A DNA stretch of 64,000 nt from Buddleja alternifolia (Eukaryota > Streptophyta > Magnoliopsida > Lamiales > Scrophulariaceae), in the NCBI GenBank assembly GCA_019426215.1, contig CM033392.1, positions 39,727,666 through 39,791,665 on the forward strand, read 5' to 3'. The position numbers and the translations under genes were made by a program. Positions within the stretch are counted from its first letter, which is position 1. Every line of letters begins with the position of its first letter. The notes under the pieces were generated by a model. That model was given only the letters and a program-made list of their open reading frames with translations, was not told the origin of the DNA and ran no database searches. Of this stretch, positions 1-10,735 are shown one piece after another.

Positions 1-137
1 GGCACTTGCTTCTGAACTTAGACGTGGAATTCTTAGAGAGTATGGGTTTTCACCCATATGCCAGACCGCTTAGAAGACCTATCAACTGGAAATCCACCAA
101 TGATCGAAGATAAGACATTTACCATGACTTGATCTGA

Positions 138-326
138 GAACTTGGAATCCCTCCGAGGGATTGGGTGGAAAGGTTGTTGGAGCTGGAAGAAAGTGCTAGA
201 CGAAGGAGACATGACTACAATGAAGTCCAGCATACAACCATGATAGATGTTGATAGACTTCTACAGGACTTAGCGACTGAAATCTATCAAGAAGAAGAAG
301 CAAATAGGAAGCAACAGAAAAGATGA
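138..326 (+). pseudogene. C-terminal remnant of the last ORF of a SIRE-like copia element
   Basis: A continuous reading frame of about 62 codons, rich in Arg, Glu and Gln, ends in Lys-Gln-Gln-Lys-Arg-stop at 324-326. An in-frame TGA at 135 closes it upstream. It lies about 250 bases before a polypurine tract and LTR, where SIRE/Maximus copia elements carry the end of pol or an extra envelope-like ORF. No domain is recognisable in the fragment. Its assignment rests on position, and its start lies outside the window. Confidence 0.4.
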
Positions 327-577
327 ACGCTTATGTTGTTTTATATTTTCTTTTCTGTTTGTCGCTTTAAAATATCTATCTTCAGTGTAAATCATGTATG
401 CTTAATTCTCTTATATGAATGAATGAATGATTTAATGATAAAACAACTTGTTGAAGCTAATCTAACTTTAGCTAACTTAACTAACCTTCCAAACGCTAAC
501 GTATGACATTTTTGGACTTTTCTTTGAACTCTTAATCTATAAAAGAGTTATAAGAGTAAGGGTCTTGACATCATCAA

Positions 578-589
578 ACAGGGGGAAAT
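578..589 (+). other. Polypurine tract of SIRE-like element
   Basis: The purine run AAACAGGGGGAAAT directly precedes the LTR start TGTTAGG. This is the plus-strand primer position of an LTR retrotransposon. It fixes the orientation (+) and shows that the LTR to its right is a 3' LTR. The mirror image of the same tract occurs at 61867-61882. Confidence 0.75.
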
Positions 590-1740
590 TGTTAGGAAAT
601 TTCATGTTAGATGTTTTGATGATGACAAAATAGGATTTTATGTTAGACCCCAAAAAGAATGTAAGTTTATATTTTCATAGAACTTATGTATAAGCATTTG
701 AAAGTTTGTAATATTATTTAGGCTTGTAATTTTTGTCTTTGTAGAATTTAGACTAAGTATTAGATATCGAATCGCTAATAGAATTCTAGGTGAGTCTATT
801 AGAGATGAAGTTGAAGATCAGCGTCTGAAGACAAATGAAGATAAAGATTTGTTCTTAGCGTCTGTCAAAACGCTAAAGGACTATTTGAGGATTTATGGAT
901 CAAGCGCTCAAAGCACTCCAGCGATCAGTATCAGATTTACCTGAAATAAATCCTCAAGTCATGAAGGACTTAAATGCAATAATTCAACGGACATTTATTT
1001 CCAACGGGAAATAAATTCAAATGCATTAAATGCCTATTAAGTGCATTAAATGAGATAAGCTATTATGACTTGTGGACAAGTCACCTTTTGACTAGACTGT
1101 TAGGTTTTCAGAGTTCAAACCTGTTCCGTCCAATAGGAACCAGCAGGATTTCAGGAATGTCAGAGAAAAGACTGATTCACGCGCGACGTGAAGAACATGC
1201 GCTCACATGTGTCAAACGGACAAATCCCAAGAATTGCCTATAAATACCTCATTCCAGCAAACCCTAAACATAGAGACATATACGTACATACACAAGAAAG
1301 TAAAAAATTTGCTGAAATATTTTCTCAAGAAAAGCTTAGAAACTCCATAGCCAAAATCTTTCAAGCTTTTTATATACATTCTAGACAGTCACAAATATCT
1401 CAAACATCTTCCAAAGAAGAAACTTAAACTCTTACTGAGATATTCTAAGTTGTTTGATCTTTCCAAAAATAAAAAAAACCTGTATGATAAAACCCTCAAC
1501 CTTTTATCTGAGTGAGAAAGTTGTTGAAACCCCTTACAGGCAGTATTTCTGATTGAGAGAAGCTTGTAGAAGAAGATCTTCATTGGTGCTGAAATCTGTG
1601 TGATCAAGGAGCCCAAGATCATTTTTCACCTCTTTCCTATCTTGTAGAAGATTCTGTGTGATTCTTTGATAATCAACTTAGTAAATTCCCTCCAAGTGAA
1701 AAAGGAGAAGAATGACGTAGCTGGGATTACATCACCCAGT
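590..1740 (+). mobile_element. 3' LTR of SIRE-like copia element, truncated
   Basis: The LTR starts TGTTAGGAAATTTCATG just after the polypurine tract and aligns by eye along its length with the complete solo LTR at 46624-48439. Shared blocks include the GATGATGACAAA start, the AGCGTCTGAAG-type repeats and the GCTGGGATTACATCACCCAGT block. Similarity stops at 1740, which corresponds to about 48029 in the solo LTR, so roughly 410 bases of the LTR 3' end are missing. The sequence then changes abruptly into an antisense copia gag-protease fragment. No target duplication can be read because the other end of the element is outside the window. Confidence 0.8.
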
Positions 1741-2760
1741 ATGCCACTTGCGACGAACACAATAGTTGTGACGCTCTGCCCACTGCCTACTTTGATCTTC
1801 ACCTCATTACTATACATCTTTCTTTTTCATTGTAGATCCTGATCTATACAGTAAATGTGAGCACTAGCCCCTGAATCAAGAATCTACAAAGAGGAATAAA
1901 TGGTCATAGAACAATTAGTTTCAAAAATGTAAAGTTCCATACCTTGTGCGCCTTGGCCCATATTAGGACAGTTCCTTCTCCAGTGGTTTATCTCACCGCG
2001 GTTTAGGCATGTATCCATTTTCTTTGGTCCCTCACTCTTGCGAACCACAAGAAATTTCTCTCTGTTCTTATCAACTCCACCCTGAGCTCTAAGCCCACTA
2101 GACTGCTTGTTGGATTTCTTCTTCTTATTCTTAGCCTTTTTGGGCCCTGAAGAGATCACCAAGGCATTTTTCTTTCCCTTGGGCTTCAACTGAGATTGTG
2201 TAGTTGTTAATTTATTCATTAGCCTAGCTAAATTGCATTCAATCTCATTGCAGTTGAAGTTCATAACAAATTGGAAAAGGGAATCAGGAAGAGACTGCAA
2301 AATGAGATTAGTTTGAAGTTGTGGGTTCATTGTAAAATCAAGATCCTCCATTCTCTCGATCCTCGAGATGATCCTGTCCCAACCTTCTCACCTTTTCTCA
2401 TTTTGGCTCCAAAGACCTTTTTAAATATTTCATATCTTGCAATATGGACGTGCTCCCCATAGAGCTCGACCAAGTGTGCTAAGATGGCCCTTGCTGGGTC
2501 ATCTTTTCGTGGGACCTCCGAAACTCGTTTATCATCAAGCCCAGCATGTACCCATGCACTCGGATGTCATCCTTTACCCATTTCTCATGAGCTTGGACGT
2601 TTCCCTCACTTGCACGTGTTCTGACAGGTGGAGCCGGGAGATTTGTGTCCAACACATATCCCAAAGACTCCATATTGATGACAATCCTCAAATTCCATAG
2701 TCAGTCCACATAGTTGGGTACGGTAAGCGTGTTCTTTTCGAATAAAATGGAAAGTGGGTT
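1741..2760 (-). pseudogene. Ty1/copia gag-protease fragment
   Basis: On the minus strand, disrupted frames encode a copia Gag C-terminal half. A stretch near 2480-2690 reads like the conserved Gag segment (HEKWVKDDIRVHGYMLG). It is followed by a lysine-rich linker and a CCHC-like knuckle near 1960-2010 in which an asparagine and an arginine have replaced usual residues (CLNRGEINHWRRNC). Further on, near 1830-1860, is a protease-type DSGASAH motif followed by a stop. The fragment ends at 1740 against the SIRE-like LTR. It is probably the coding part of the minus-strand element whose primer-binding site is at 4052-4065 and LTR at 4067-5618. Internal stops make it non-functional. Confidence 0.65.
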
Positions 2761-4051
2761 GATTGTCACTATGAGAGAGAGATAAAATGAAGTAACTGTA
2801 GAAAATAGACCATACTAAATTAGATGTATGTAACTAAACGTTTCCAAGTTAAATTAAGGATTTAAATTTAAACTTGGCTCCCGCTACATTTTTTGAGATC
2901 TACACTCCCAATGTAGAAGTTGGAAGTGATCGTTGTTCATTACTTTGTAGTGGTGATTGATTTCTTTAATTGATTCAGTGGATGACAACCATTTAACGAT
3001 ATTTAGTCCACTAATATATTAAAGTGATGTCTAACATCAATCTAAAAAATTAGATGTTTTAATCTTCTTTTCCCATTATCCACAAAATCGTAACCTTTTA
3101 AAAATATTTAAGTATGTGGACTAAGTTCATTCTCACTAACTCCTATTAATCTAACATTTGAATTTCACCTTGCAACCTTTTAACGATATATGAGGTGAAA
3201 TATATTTCGATTAAGGCATCTAATGCACTTTATAAAATTTTACATTATATCCATATACATGACCCCCACTTACTGGGATGATGCCATATATTAGATATAA
3301 TTTCAAATTCTATTAAGTTTAGTGGAGGGAGAGAACACCTAGTGCCCTTTACTAGCTACCTAGTGCCCTTTACTAGCTTAGTATAATTTAATGTGGGAGA
3401 ATTGATTTTTCAAAAACAAAATTGGTTTCACATCGCACATTATCAATTTGTATAGCGCATAATATACATGATATATACAACTAATATAGCATGCTTAGCA
3501 ATTCCAAAAAGCTAACAACACACACGATCATGGACTTTTCTAGAGGATCCAAGCCAATGGATCATCAAATAAAATAAAATGCAAAAAAAAAAGTCTAATC
3601 TAATCTTCATGGGCTCCTCATGTATCCACCGTCTTCAAAAGCCTATTCTATTACAAGATTTTTAAGCAACCTATACATAAAATCTAATAAATAAAAAATA
3701 AACTCAAAAACGGCCCTTAACACCAATGAACTCAAGCCAGGCCCTGTGCGGGCGCCCGTGTGCGCGCATCTCAGATTGCGCAAACTGCGCGCAGTGCGAT
3801 GGCCCCGTGATATAGCATGCGCGTGTCTACATTCACGCTGTACGTGCAGCGGGGCACGTAACCCCACCTTTCCTTTCTCGGTTTTCTCTTTGCAATTTTC
3901 GATCATAAAAACACCATGCAATTCAGATCCAAATACATAGAAAAATTCAGGTTTCAATTACAATGCAAAATTTCATATTTTAACATGCTATAAAACACGA
4001 AATTAAAACACATAAAGCTCAAAGCCTATATTAAATATGAAATTCAGAGAT
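2761..4051 (-). other. Probable 5' leader of the minus-strand copia element
   Basis: No gene is visible. The stretch lies between the primer-binding site at 4052-4065 and the antisense gag. It is mostly AT-rich, with one GC-rich island at about 3740-3860. It includes a tandem duplication of about 20 bases, CCTAGTGCCCTTTACTAGCT, at 3337-3378. An antisense open frame of 104 codons at 3643-3957 crosses the GC-rich island, resembles no family I know, and is most likely fortuitous. Confidence 0.45.
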
Positions 4052-4065
4052 TGGCTCTGATACCA
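4052..4065 (-). other. Primer-binding site, initiator tRNA-Met type
   Basis: The minus strand reads TGGTATCAGAGCCA immediately inside the LTR end at 4067. This is the classic complement of the 3' end of plant initiator tRNA-Met used by Ty1/copia elements. It proves that the LTR at 4067-5618 is a 5' LTR in minus orientation, with the element body lying to the left. Confidence 0.85.
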
Positions 4066-4066
4066 C

Positions 4067-5618
4067 TGTTGGGATATTAACACAAAAACGCAGCAGAAAT
4101 AAAAATCCTTAGGTTTTCATCTTTGAATACCATATTCAAACATCAAGATTGGAAAAACTTACAGTTTCTTCTGAATAATTGTCTGCTTTGATTTTCTGAT
4201 CTGAGCAGCCAAGATGTCACTGCCTATAAATTACCACACGGGAATCCAAAGCAAGATATCCTCTTCTTCTTCTCTAAGGTGGACGGCTAGGGGAGAGAGA
4301 GAGAGGTGGAGAGAGTTTTAACTTGGCTTCTTTTCTTTTTACAGTAAAAGTGAGGTTAGGGTTTTATCTCTCTTTAAACAATATATTTATAAAGATAGAG
4401 AGACAAAACCCTTGGCAACCAAGACAAGGAGAGAGGCATCCATCTACCCTAGGCGTGCACTAGTCTCCGGGCAAGTGCACCCACTTGGTTCCTATTCTAA
4501 TTTAATTATTTAATATTTATTTATCTAATAAATAATTAATTAAATAACTAAATAAATATATTAATTTAATAATTAATTACCGCATTAATATTATTAATTA
4601 ATTAATTCAATCATCTAATGACAAATTAATTATTTAATATTGAACGATATTAAATACCGACGAAGCCCTTTAATTCAAAACTCAGTTTTTCCCATTTGCA
4701 ATTATTTTAGGCGCAACTCTTTAGGTTCGTCTCAAAAGGCAGTTGGGAGGAAACCAAAGGAAGTGAGTAACACCTAGCCAGTCACGTGGCTCACATCGTA
4801 ACCTAATTGAGAATGAATGATTTGGATAATTCAAAAACTTTTTCCGTCACGAATACTATACGAGTATAAACGTTTTATTCTTATATCCCAGTTAAGTGAG
4901 AGTCATGGTTTAGTCAAACTCACAATACTTGACTATATGCAAAGATCATAATAAGTCAAGGTCAATGAGTATACTCTGATATCTAACATGAGTAACTCTA
5001 TTGCTTTGGCCAAAGACTTTTGACCTCACTCATTCATGACTTTATAAGATATATGCTCATTCATTTATGAGAGAATAAATTCCATATTGTCAATCAGTTA
5101 TAACTGCTACTTGTCCATCAAGTTGCATTTTAAGGTCAACCCCACCAACTGGTAAAATTGAATCTAATTACTCTAGTGACAAACTTGATGTCACAAGCAC
5201 ATCTCCAACGTGATTATTCTAGTCAAATGTTCATGGTTACCTATCACAACTAATCAGTCCTGTCATTGATTGTCATAGAGTGACACCCATGTGATAGAAT
5301 TGATGCGAGTTAGGTTCGAACTCTCAGTCCCACTGATATGTCTACGACATAAGCTCCCACTAACCCATAGTGTTCGACTGGCACTTCCACTTCAAAGCTT
5401 ATGTCATACAAATCTTATCCAGTATTGATGTCCAGTCAATACTCTCTTGGACTTGCGAACTTATTTAGTCATTAAGTACCGAACACTTCATGTGTCGTTC
5501 TCCCTAACCCATAAGAAGTAGAAGGCTCGCCTTAATGTCAAGGACTTATAGTTGTTTATTAACTTGCAAATGCCTATAATATCTATCCTCTATGACATTT
5601 GAGGGCATAACACTAACA
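4067..5618 (-). mobile_element. 5' LTR of a copia element (1552 bp)
   Basis: Bounded by TGTTGGGATATT at the left and CACTAACA at the right, so on the minus strand it starts TGTTAGTG and ends CCCAACA. It abuts the tRNA-Met primer-binding site. A diverged relative of the same LTR occupies 58495-60190: both contain the AGGTTCGTCTC block, the CACATCGTA block and the GAATACTATA-GAGTATA block. The partner 3' LTR is not in the window. Confidence 0.8.
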
Positions 5619-6540
5619 GAAAAGACCCAGCAAACTATTTGATCTTTCTCGGTATATCTTCATACCAAGTACGTAGAATGCCTTTCCCAAATACCAAAAG
5701 GCATCAAATACTTAGTAGTGCTCACATCTTACCTTTACTGAACCCACCCGATTTTCTAAGCAATTGGATTCAGCTTCAGTGTCATTTCACAGGACACTAC
5801 TTATGAAGGAAGGCATGAATTAAAATTTAATCTTATTTTCACAAAGCCTAATACTTTCTTAGGAGGGGATTAACAGTTCTATATATAGAGGTCTCATTAG
5901 TTTTCACATTATCTATTTTAGTTGTCTATTCTATACGTGCATTCCAAACACATATAATAAAGCATGGATAGATTAATAAATATGCTCAATAAAACAGTAA
6001 ATAAGGATGAACCACCTCGAGCCCTAACTTATGAACTCACTGAGGCAAAGTGGTCTGGACTTCTAGAAATTGAAAATCAAGCTAATCTATTACAATGGAA
6101 TCCACCATAGCATATAGATCTTCAAGTCTTGGCTTCGTCTTCTTTTCATCATCTTTGATTACAAAGTCTATAAACTAAATTTTATACTACTAATATAATG
6201 ACAGAAAAACAAAAGTCAAACCGGCTCTTTTTACAACTCTAGAAATTAAATACATCGAAAACCAGAAACATAAACTAGGATCGTGGTTCATCCTATATGA
6301 CATAAACATGCCAAGCTTTACATAAATATTTAAATTTACCCATTCATCATCTAATTTAAATCAATAATATCGGGATAAATTTGGATTTTCAATAATTTCA
6401 AGACTTTAAAATAATTTTTTTCATAATATTACTTTTAAACTATAAATTAAAATAATCACTTATTTCCAAAAAAAAATACAATTTTCTAGAAATAATAATT
6501 TTTTAGATAAATTTAATTTCTAAAATAAATTTTAAATTGA
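5619..6540. other. AT-rich, transposon-derived spacer, unassigned
   Basis: No reading frame of note and no RNA gene recognised. The sequence flanks the 5' LTR. On the minus strand it has the look of LTR-retrotransposon leader DNA, but I found no primer-binding site, polypurine tract or paired LTR. Confidence 0.4.
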
Positions 6541-6669
6541 AAATAATCATGGATTAAAATTAGGAATTGGAATTTCTAATTTTTTCGCACAATCGCCACC
6601 ACCCAGCCGTGGCACCACCGCCTAGAAGATGTTGTGGCCAAAAACTCGTATTGACTGCTTCACATGCTA

Positions 6670-6796
6670 TCGGGTTTTGATTACCAGCGCTGTCGGTCGA
6701 GTTTCTCGACAACGCCGGGTAGATGTCAAGGGCCGAGTTCTCGGCAGTGCCCAGCACGGCCGAGAAGCACCCGACAGTGTCGAACGCTGTCGGGCA
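6670..6796. repeat. Cluster of short GC-rich hairpins
   Basis: Three short perfect inverted repeats occur within about 110 bases: GTCGAG-TTT-CTCGAC near 6697, GCCGAG-TT-CTCGGC near 6733, and CCCGACAG/CTGTCGGG around 6769-6793. The GC-rich island sits in otherwise AT-rich DNA. An antisense open frame of 102 codons crosses it but resembles nothing known to me. Confidence 0.55.
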
Positions 6797-6844
6797 GATT
6801 GGTTCCATAGCGTCCGATGATGTCTTGCCCCGGTGACAGATTTG

Positions 6845-7300
6845 TGTTGGGAAAATTAAAGAAAACACAGTGGAAATGGTATAACAAAATTTTTTCAGAT
6901 TTTCCCGATCTCATAATCAACCTGGGGTTATTAATACGCATACGTAAAAGAGAGATTACGATACTTTACCCGTTGTAGCAAAGTGATTGGAGAATTCTAA
7001 CTTTTCTTCAAAAATTTCAAACTCTTTGCTGAATTGATCCGGCTGATTGATTCTTGATCGGAGCAGTACAATTGTGTTACCTCTAAATCATCTCACTGCA
7101 AAACTTGAACAAAAAAACTCCTTTTTACCCATTTCAAAAAACTATTTTTTGGCTTTTTCTGAAATTTCTCTGATTTACAGAATTTTTCTCATTTTTAAAA
7201 ACAAATTCTCTCATTTTTATGATACAACGATTGAGAATAAATGATTAATGAATGAGAATAAATGAGAACAAATAATTATGAAAATTAGGGGCACAATAGG
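6845..7300 (-). mobile_element. Possible LTR fragment related to the 4067 LTR
   Basis: The sequence starting TGTTGGGAAAATTAAAG and continuing with ACACAGTGGAAAT resembles the LTR edge at 4067 (TGTTGGGATATTAACAC, CGCAGCAGAAAT). No tRNA-Met primer site is present to its left. The far boundary cannot be placed and the end given is only where a poly-T run begins. Confidence 0.3.
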
Positions 7301-7309
7301 CAAATCACA

Positions 7310-7890
7310 CAATTTATTTTTTTTTTTGGAAAATTCAATTTCATTAAAATAAAAGGCAAGATATTACATCATACAAAGGATGCCTTTGATGAGCCAACTT
7401 GATAAAACTACCAAGACACCAACATGAAAAGCAAAACAAACAAATATGCCAAACACCATGAAGACAAACTACGAACATGAATAACCATCAACAAAGTATT
7501 TCCAAAGTGGCTATAACCACCATATGCTTCGTTAGGATTCAACAATCTTCCAAGCAATCCTCCATATCCATCTGAAGACCACGAACAAACCGGCTTGTAT
7601 TGGTATCATTTGATCACTTGATTGAGGGTAAATTCACTTATAGGGCCCTGAGTTGTATTTTGATCATAATCGACAATATCCGCAACTAGACTCGCAAAAG
7701 TGTTCAATAGTGGTAGTACTCCTTCGTCTTGCTGCCCATGCCTTTGCTTCGGGGACATCGTGCTTTTCGGTGATATAGAACGATTTTCGCTACTCAAATT
7801 CCGTGGAGGAGATGTGGAAGCCTCTTCGGAACGCTTTTTATTACCCGGCTTATGTGCCATCTTCCATTCTTCATCAAACAAGACATTAAT
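7310..7890 (-). mobile_element. LINE-like or retroposed 3' end with poly(A) and small unknown ORF
   Basis: On the minus strand, an open frame of 91 codons (7881-7606) encodes a basic, Ser/Pro-rich N-terminal half followed by a more hydrophobic helix-like end. It is followed by about 290 bases of untranslated-like sequence and a poly(A) run at about 7318-7328, preceded by TTTTAATGAAATTGAATTTTCC. That pattern is typical of plant LINE or retroposed mRNA ends. I do not recognise the protein. It could be the 3' end of a LINE, a processed retrocopy, or a chance frame in a LINE tail. No target duplication was found. Confidence 0.4.
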
Positions 7891-8159
7891 TGTGTGAGAT
7901 ATTACTAACAGAAGGAAGCGTGTGCAATCTGAATTTCACAAGGGTTTTTACAGATGTTTTTTCAACAAGGAGGAGTTTCTTGCCTATAAACGATTTCACA
8001 AGAGGGCAATATGCAATTAACCTTTCTTTGTGGGCCGATCGACATGAATACATAAGTTGGCTGATTGCATATTGCCCCCATATAAAACCATTAACATGTA
8101 AGAAATCCCCCTATATTTAAAAAAAAGAAATTCATAAAACCCGTATGTTGTTAATTTTA

Positions 8160-8529
8160 GGGATTAATGCAAAAAAAAAACCCTTTGTGTTAATGTGAAA
8201 TTGCAAAAAAACCCCGTGTTAACGAAATAGGCTAAAAACCACCATGTGTTCTTAAAAAGTCTGCAAACAGTGGATTTTTGGAAGAAAAAAAAGCGTCTTT
8301 TTCATGTTTTTCACCTTTAATGAAATATTTTTTTGTCATTTATACACTCTCCAAACAAAGAAGCATGTCATTAAAGGTGAAAAACATGAAAAACACACAT
8401 TTTTTTTTTCCAAAAATCCACTGTTTGCAAACCTTTTAAGAACACGGAGTGGTTTTTAGCCTATTTCATTAACACATGGGTTTTTTTGCAATTTCACATT
8501 AACACAGATTTTTTTTTGGCATTAATCCC
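8160..8529. mobile_element. Mutator-type MITE, 370 bp
   Basis: A near-perfect long inverted repeat: the left end GGGATTAATGCAAAAAAA mirrors the right end, and the arms (about 170 bases each) pair along ATTAACAC, GGCTAAAAACCAC and CCACTGTTTGCA-type blocks. The loop lies around 8330-8350. It is flanked by the 9-bp direct repeat TTAATTTTA (8151-8159 and 8530-8538), the length expected for Mutator-superfamily insertions. It has no coding capacity. Confidence 0.88.
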
Positions 8530-9042
8530 TTAATTTTAAACTGCACATGCTCCCTTTCCATCAGCATAGGTCTGGCGATGATAATTATTTTTCACGATTT
8601 GACTATTATGCTCTTCATTTTGATAAACATTATATTTAGTTTAATTTATTCTCAGTTGTCAGATCATTTCTAATCAACTGTTAACATCAAATTTGATTTT
8701 CTCAAAAAAAATTAGAAAAAATAGAAAAGAATTAGAAAAATTATAAAAAACAACAAAATTCAGGAAAAAAAAGAAAAACGAAGAAGAGAATATGGATTGA
8801 GCTTGTGGGCCAATAATATAACCATTATGCCATTTCCTATTCAATTGAATATATATTAATTTTTATTTTAAATTAGAGGGATAAACCACAGTCTTTTAAT
8901 TAACAATTCGAATAAAAAATTATTCAAGTCTTGGCCTGACCGCGTGCATAGCATCTGTAGTTTGTGATCGTGATGGAAAGGGATTCTTTGTGCATAATTC
9001 TCATGATTATTATTTACAAGTTAGTGTTGTAGTAATAAATTA

Positions 9043-9467
9043 GGGATGATTTCATTAATGGTCCTTGAAATATTAAATTTATTTCACTTTAGTCCTTGAA
9101 ATTTTTTTGTTATGCTATCGTCCCTAATATTATAATTTTATGTTGATCCTTTCCGACAGATTTTGGCTGGAAGTATCAATTTCCAAGGGGTAAAATCGTC
9201 AAATCATATTTTTCTTTCTCACTTTGGTCCTTTTTCAATTTTTATTTCTCACTTTGGTCCCTTTTTTTCAGTTTTTTTACTTTTTTGCCCCCCCCCCCAA
9301 CAAAAAAAAATACTTTTATTATTTCCAATGCTACATCAAGAGAATTCAAATATGGTTGATTGTTGGAATTCAACTGTTACTTGATCAAATTACATATAAT
9401 TAAATTTATCATGTAGTTAGTTGAGTTCAACTCAAATTTTTTAAAAAAATTCTATTTAAAATGTATG

Positions 9468-9503
<36 letters not shown>

Positions 9504-10151
9504 ATGGCTAACTGCACCGTTTTATAACCGAATTTTGATAAAATGAATTAATTATTTTATATAAATATTTATTTCTCAATCTAATCAATTGCATTTAGTG
9601 TATTAGTTTTTCTTATAAAAAAGCAAAGAACAAGTAGCACCAATAAAATCACAAAGAAATTAATACACTAATTGCAATTGAATAGATTTAAGTAATAAAT
9701 ATTTATCATAAAAAATATTTAATTTATTCTATCAAAATTCGGTTATAAAATGGGGCAGTTAGCCATTGATATAATATTTTTCTTTTAAATATATATTCCA
9801 TACATTTTACTTTTTCAAAATTTTAGTTGAACTCAACTAATCACATGATAAATTTAATTATATATAATTTGATCAAATAACAATAAAATTTGAATTGTCT
9901 TGATGTGGTATTGAAAATAATAAAAGTGTTTTCGGGGGCAAATATGCAAAAAGCTAAAAAAAGAACCAAAGTGAGACAAGAAAACATGATCTGATAATTT
10001 TACCACTGAAAAATTGATACTTCCGGCCAACTCCTACTGGAAAGGACCAAAATGAGATGAAATTATAATATTATTACATTATGATAGCATAACAAAAAAT
10101 TCTTTAAAGATCAAAGTAATACAAATTTGATAATTCTGGGACTATTATCCC
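9043..10151. mobile_element. Long foldback (Mutator-type) element, about 1.1 kb
   Basis: Two arms of about 500 bases are imperfect inverted copies. Shared blocks include TTGTTATGCTATC, GGAAGTATCAATTT, CTCACTTTGGT, TTGATCAAAT and CGGTTATAAAA, read in opposite directions at the two sides. Flanks are AATAAATTA (9034-9042) and AAAAAATTA (10152-10160), a 9-bp target duplication with one mismatch. There is no gene inside. The short frames in it are repeats of the arms. Confidence 0.82.
9469..9500. repeat. (TA)n microsatellite
   Basis: About 15 TA units in the left arm of the foldback element. The right arm has no matching expansion, so the run grew after the element formed. Confidence 0.9.
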
Positions 10152-10735
10152 AAAAAATTAACACGATTGCGTTCTTAGGGTAAAATATAATTTATCCTTT
10201 TATAGTTTTATTATATAGGATATGGATCAATTGCATCCCAATTCATTAGGTAAGATATAAGACCCAATCTACACCCTTGATACCATTTGATCCCAAGGTC
10301 CGGATTTAACTCCAATTTTCAGATTTTATAATTTTTTTTATTGCTGTCAGGGGCATTTTAGGTAGTAAATGATAACAGATACACGCAAATTCAAGGCAGT
10401 ATCAAATCAAATCCCATATATTACGCGTCATAACTGAATTCAATATTTTCTTTCCATTTTCAGCTCGATCAGATCACAAATCCTTCATTTTTATACCAGT
10501 ATTCATCATCAAATTTAATAAATCAGCAAAGATCGTTCATCACAATCCATTTTGTCCATCAAGTTTCAATTCGATCAGATTAAAGCTCATTTCACAGCAA
10601 TCCATTTCGTTCAGTTCCATGATTGATTCGAATCAATAAATTATGATCATCAATTCATCCTAAGCTTCAGTTTCTCGTTCATCAATTATCGTCATCGTCA
10701 GTTTCGTGTTTACCAACATCGTCAGTTTAGCATTT

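Noticed and set aside
3643..3957. Antisense frame of 104 codons
   Set aside because: It crosses the GC-rich leader of a copia element. No similarity is recognised, and composition alone explains the openness.
4067..5618. Solo LTR interpretation for the 4067 LTR
   Set aside because: A tRNA-Met primer site directly abuts its left edge, so an element body once followed; it is a 5' LTR.
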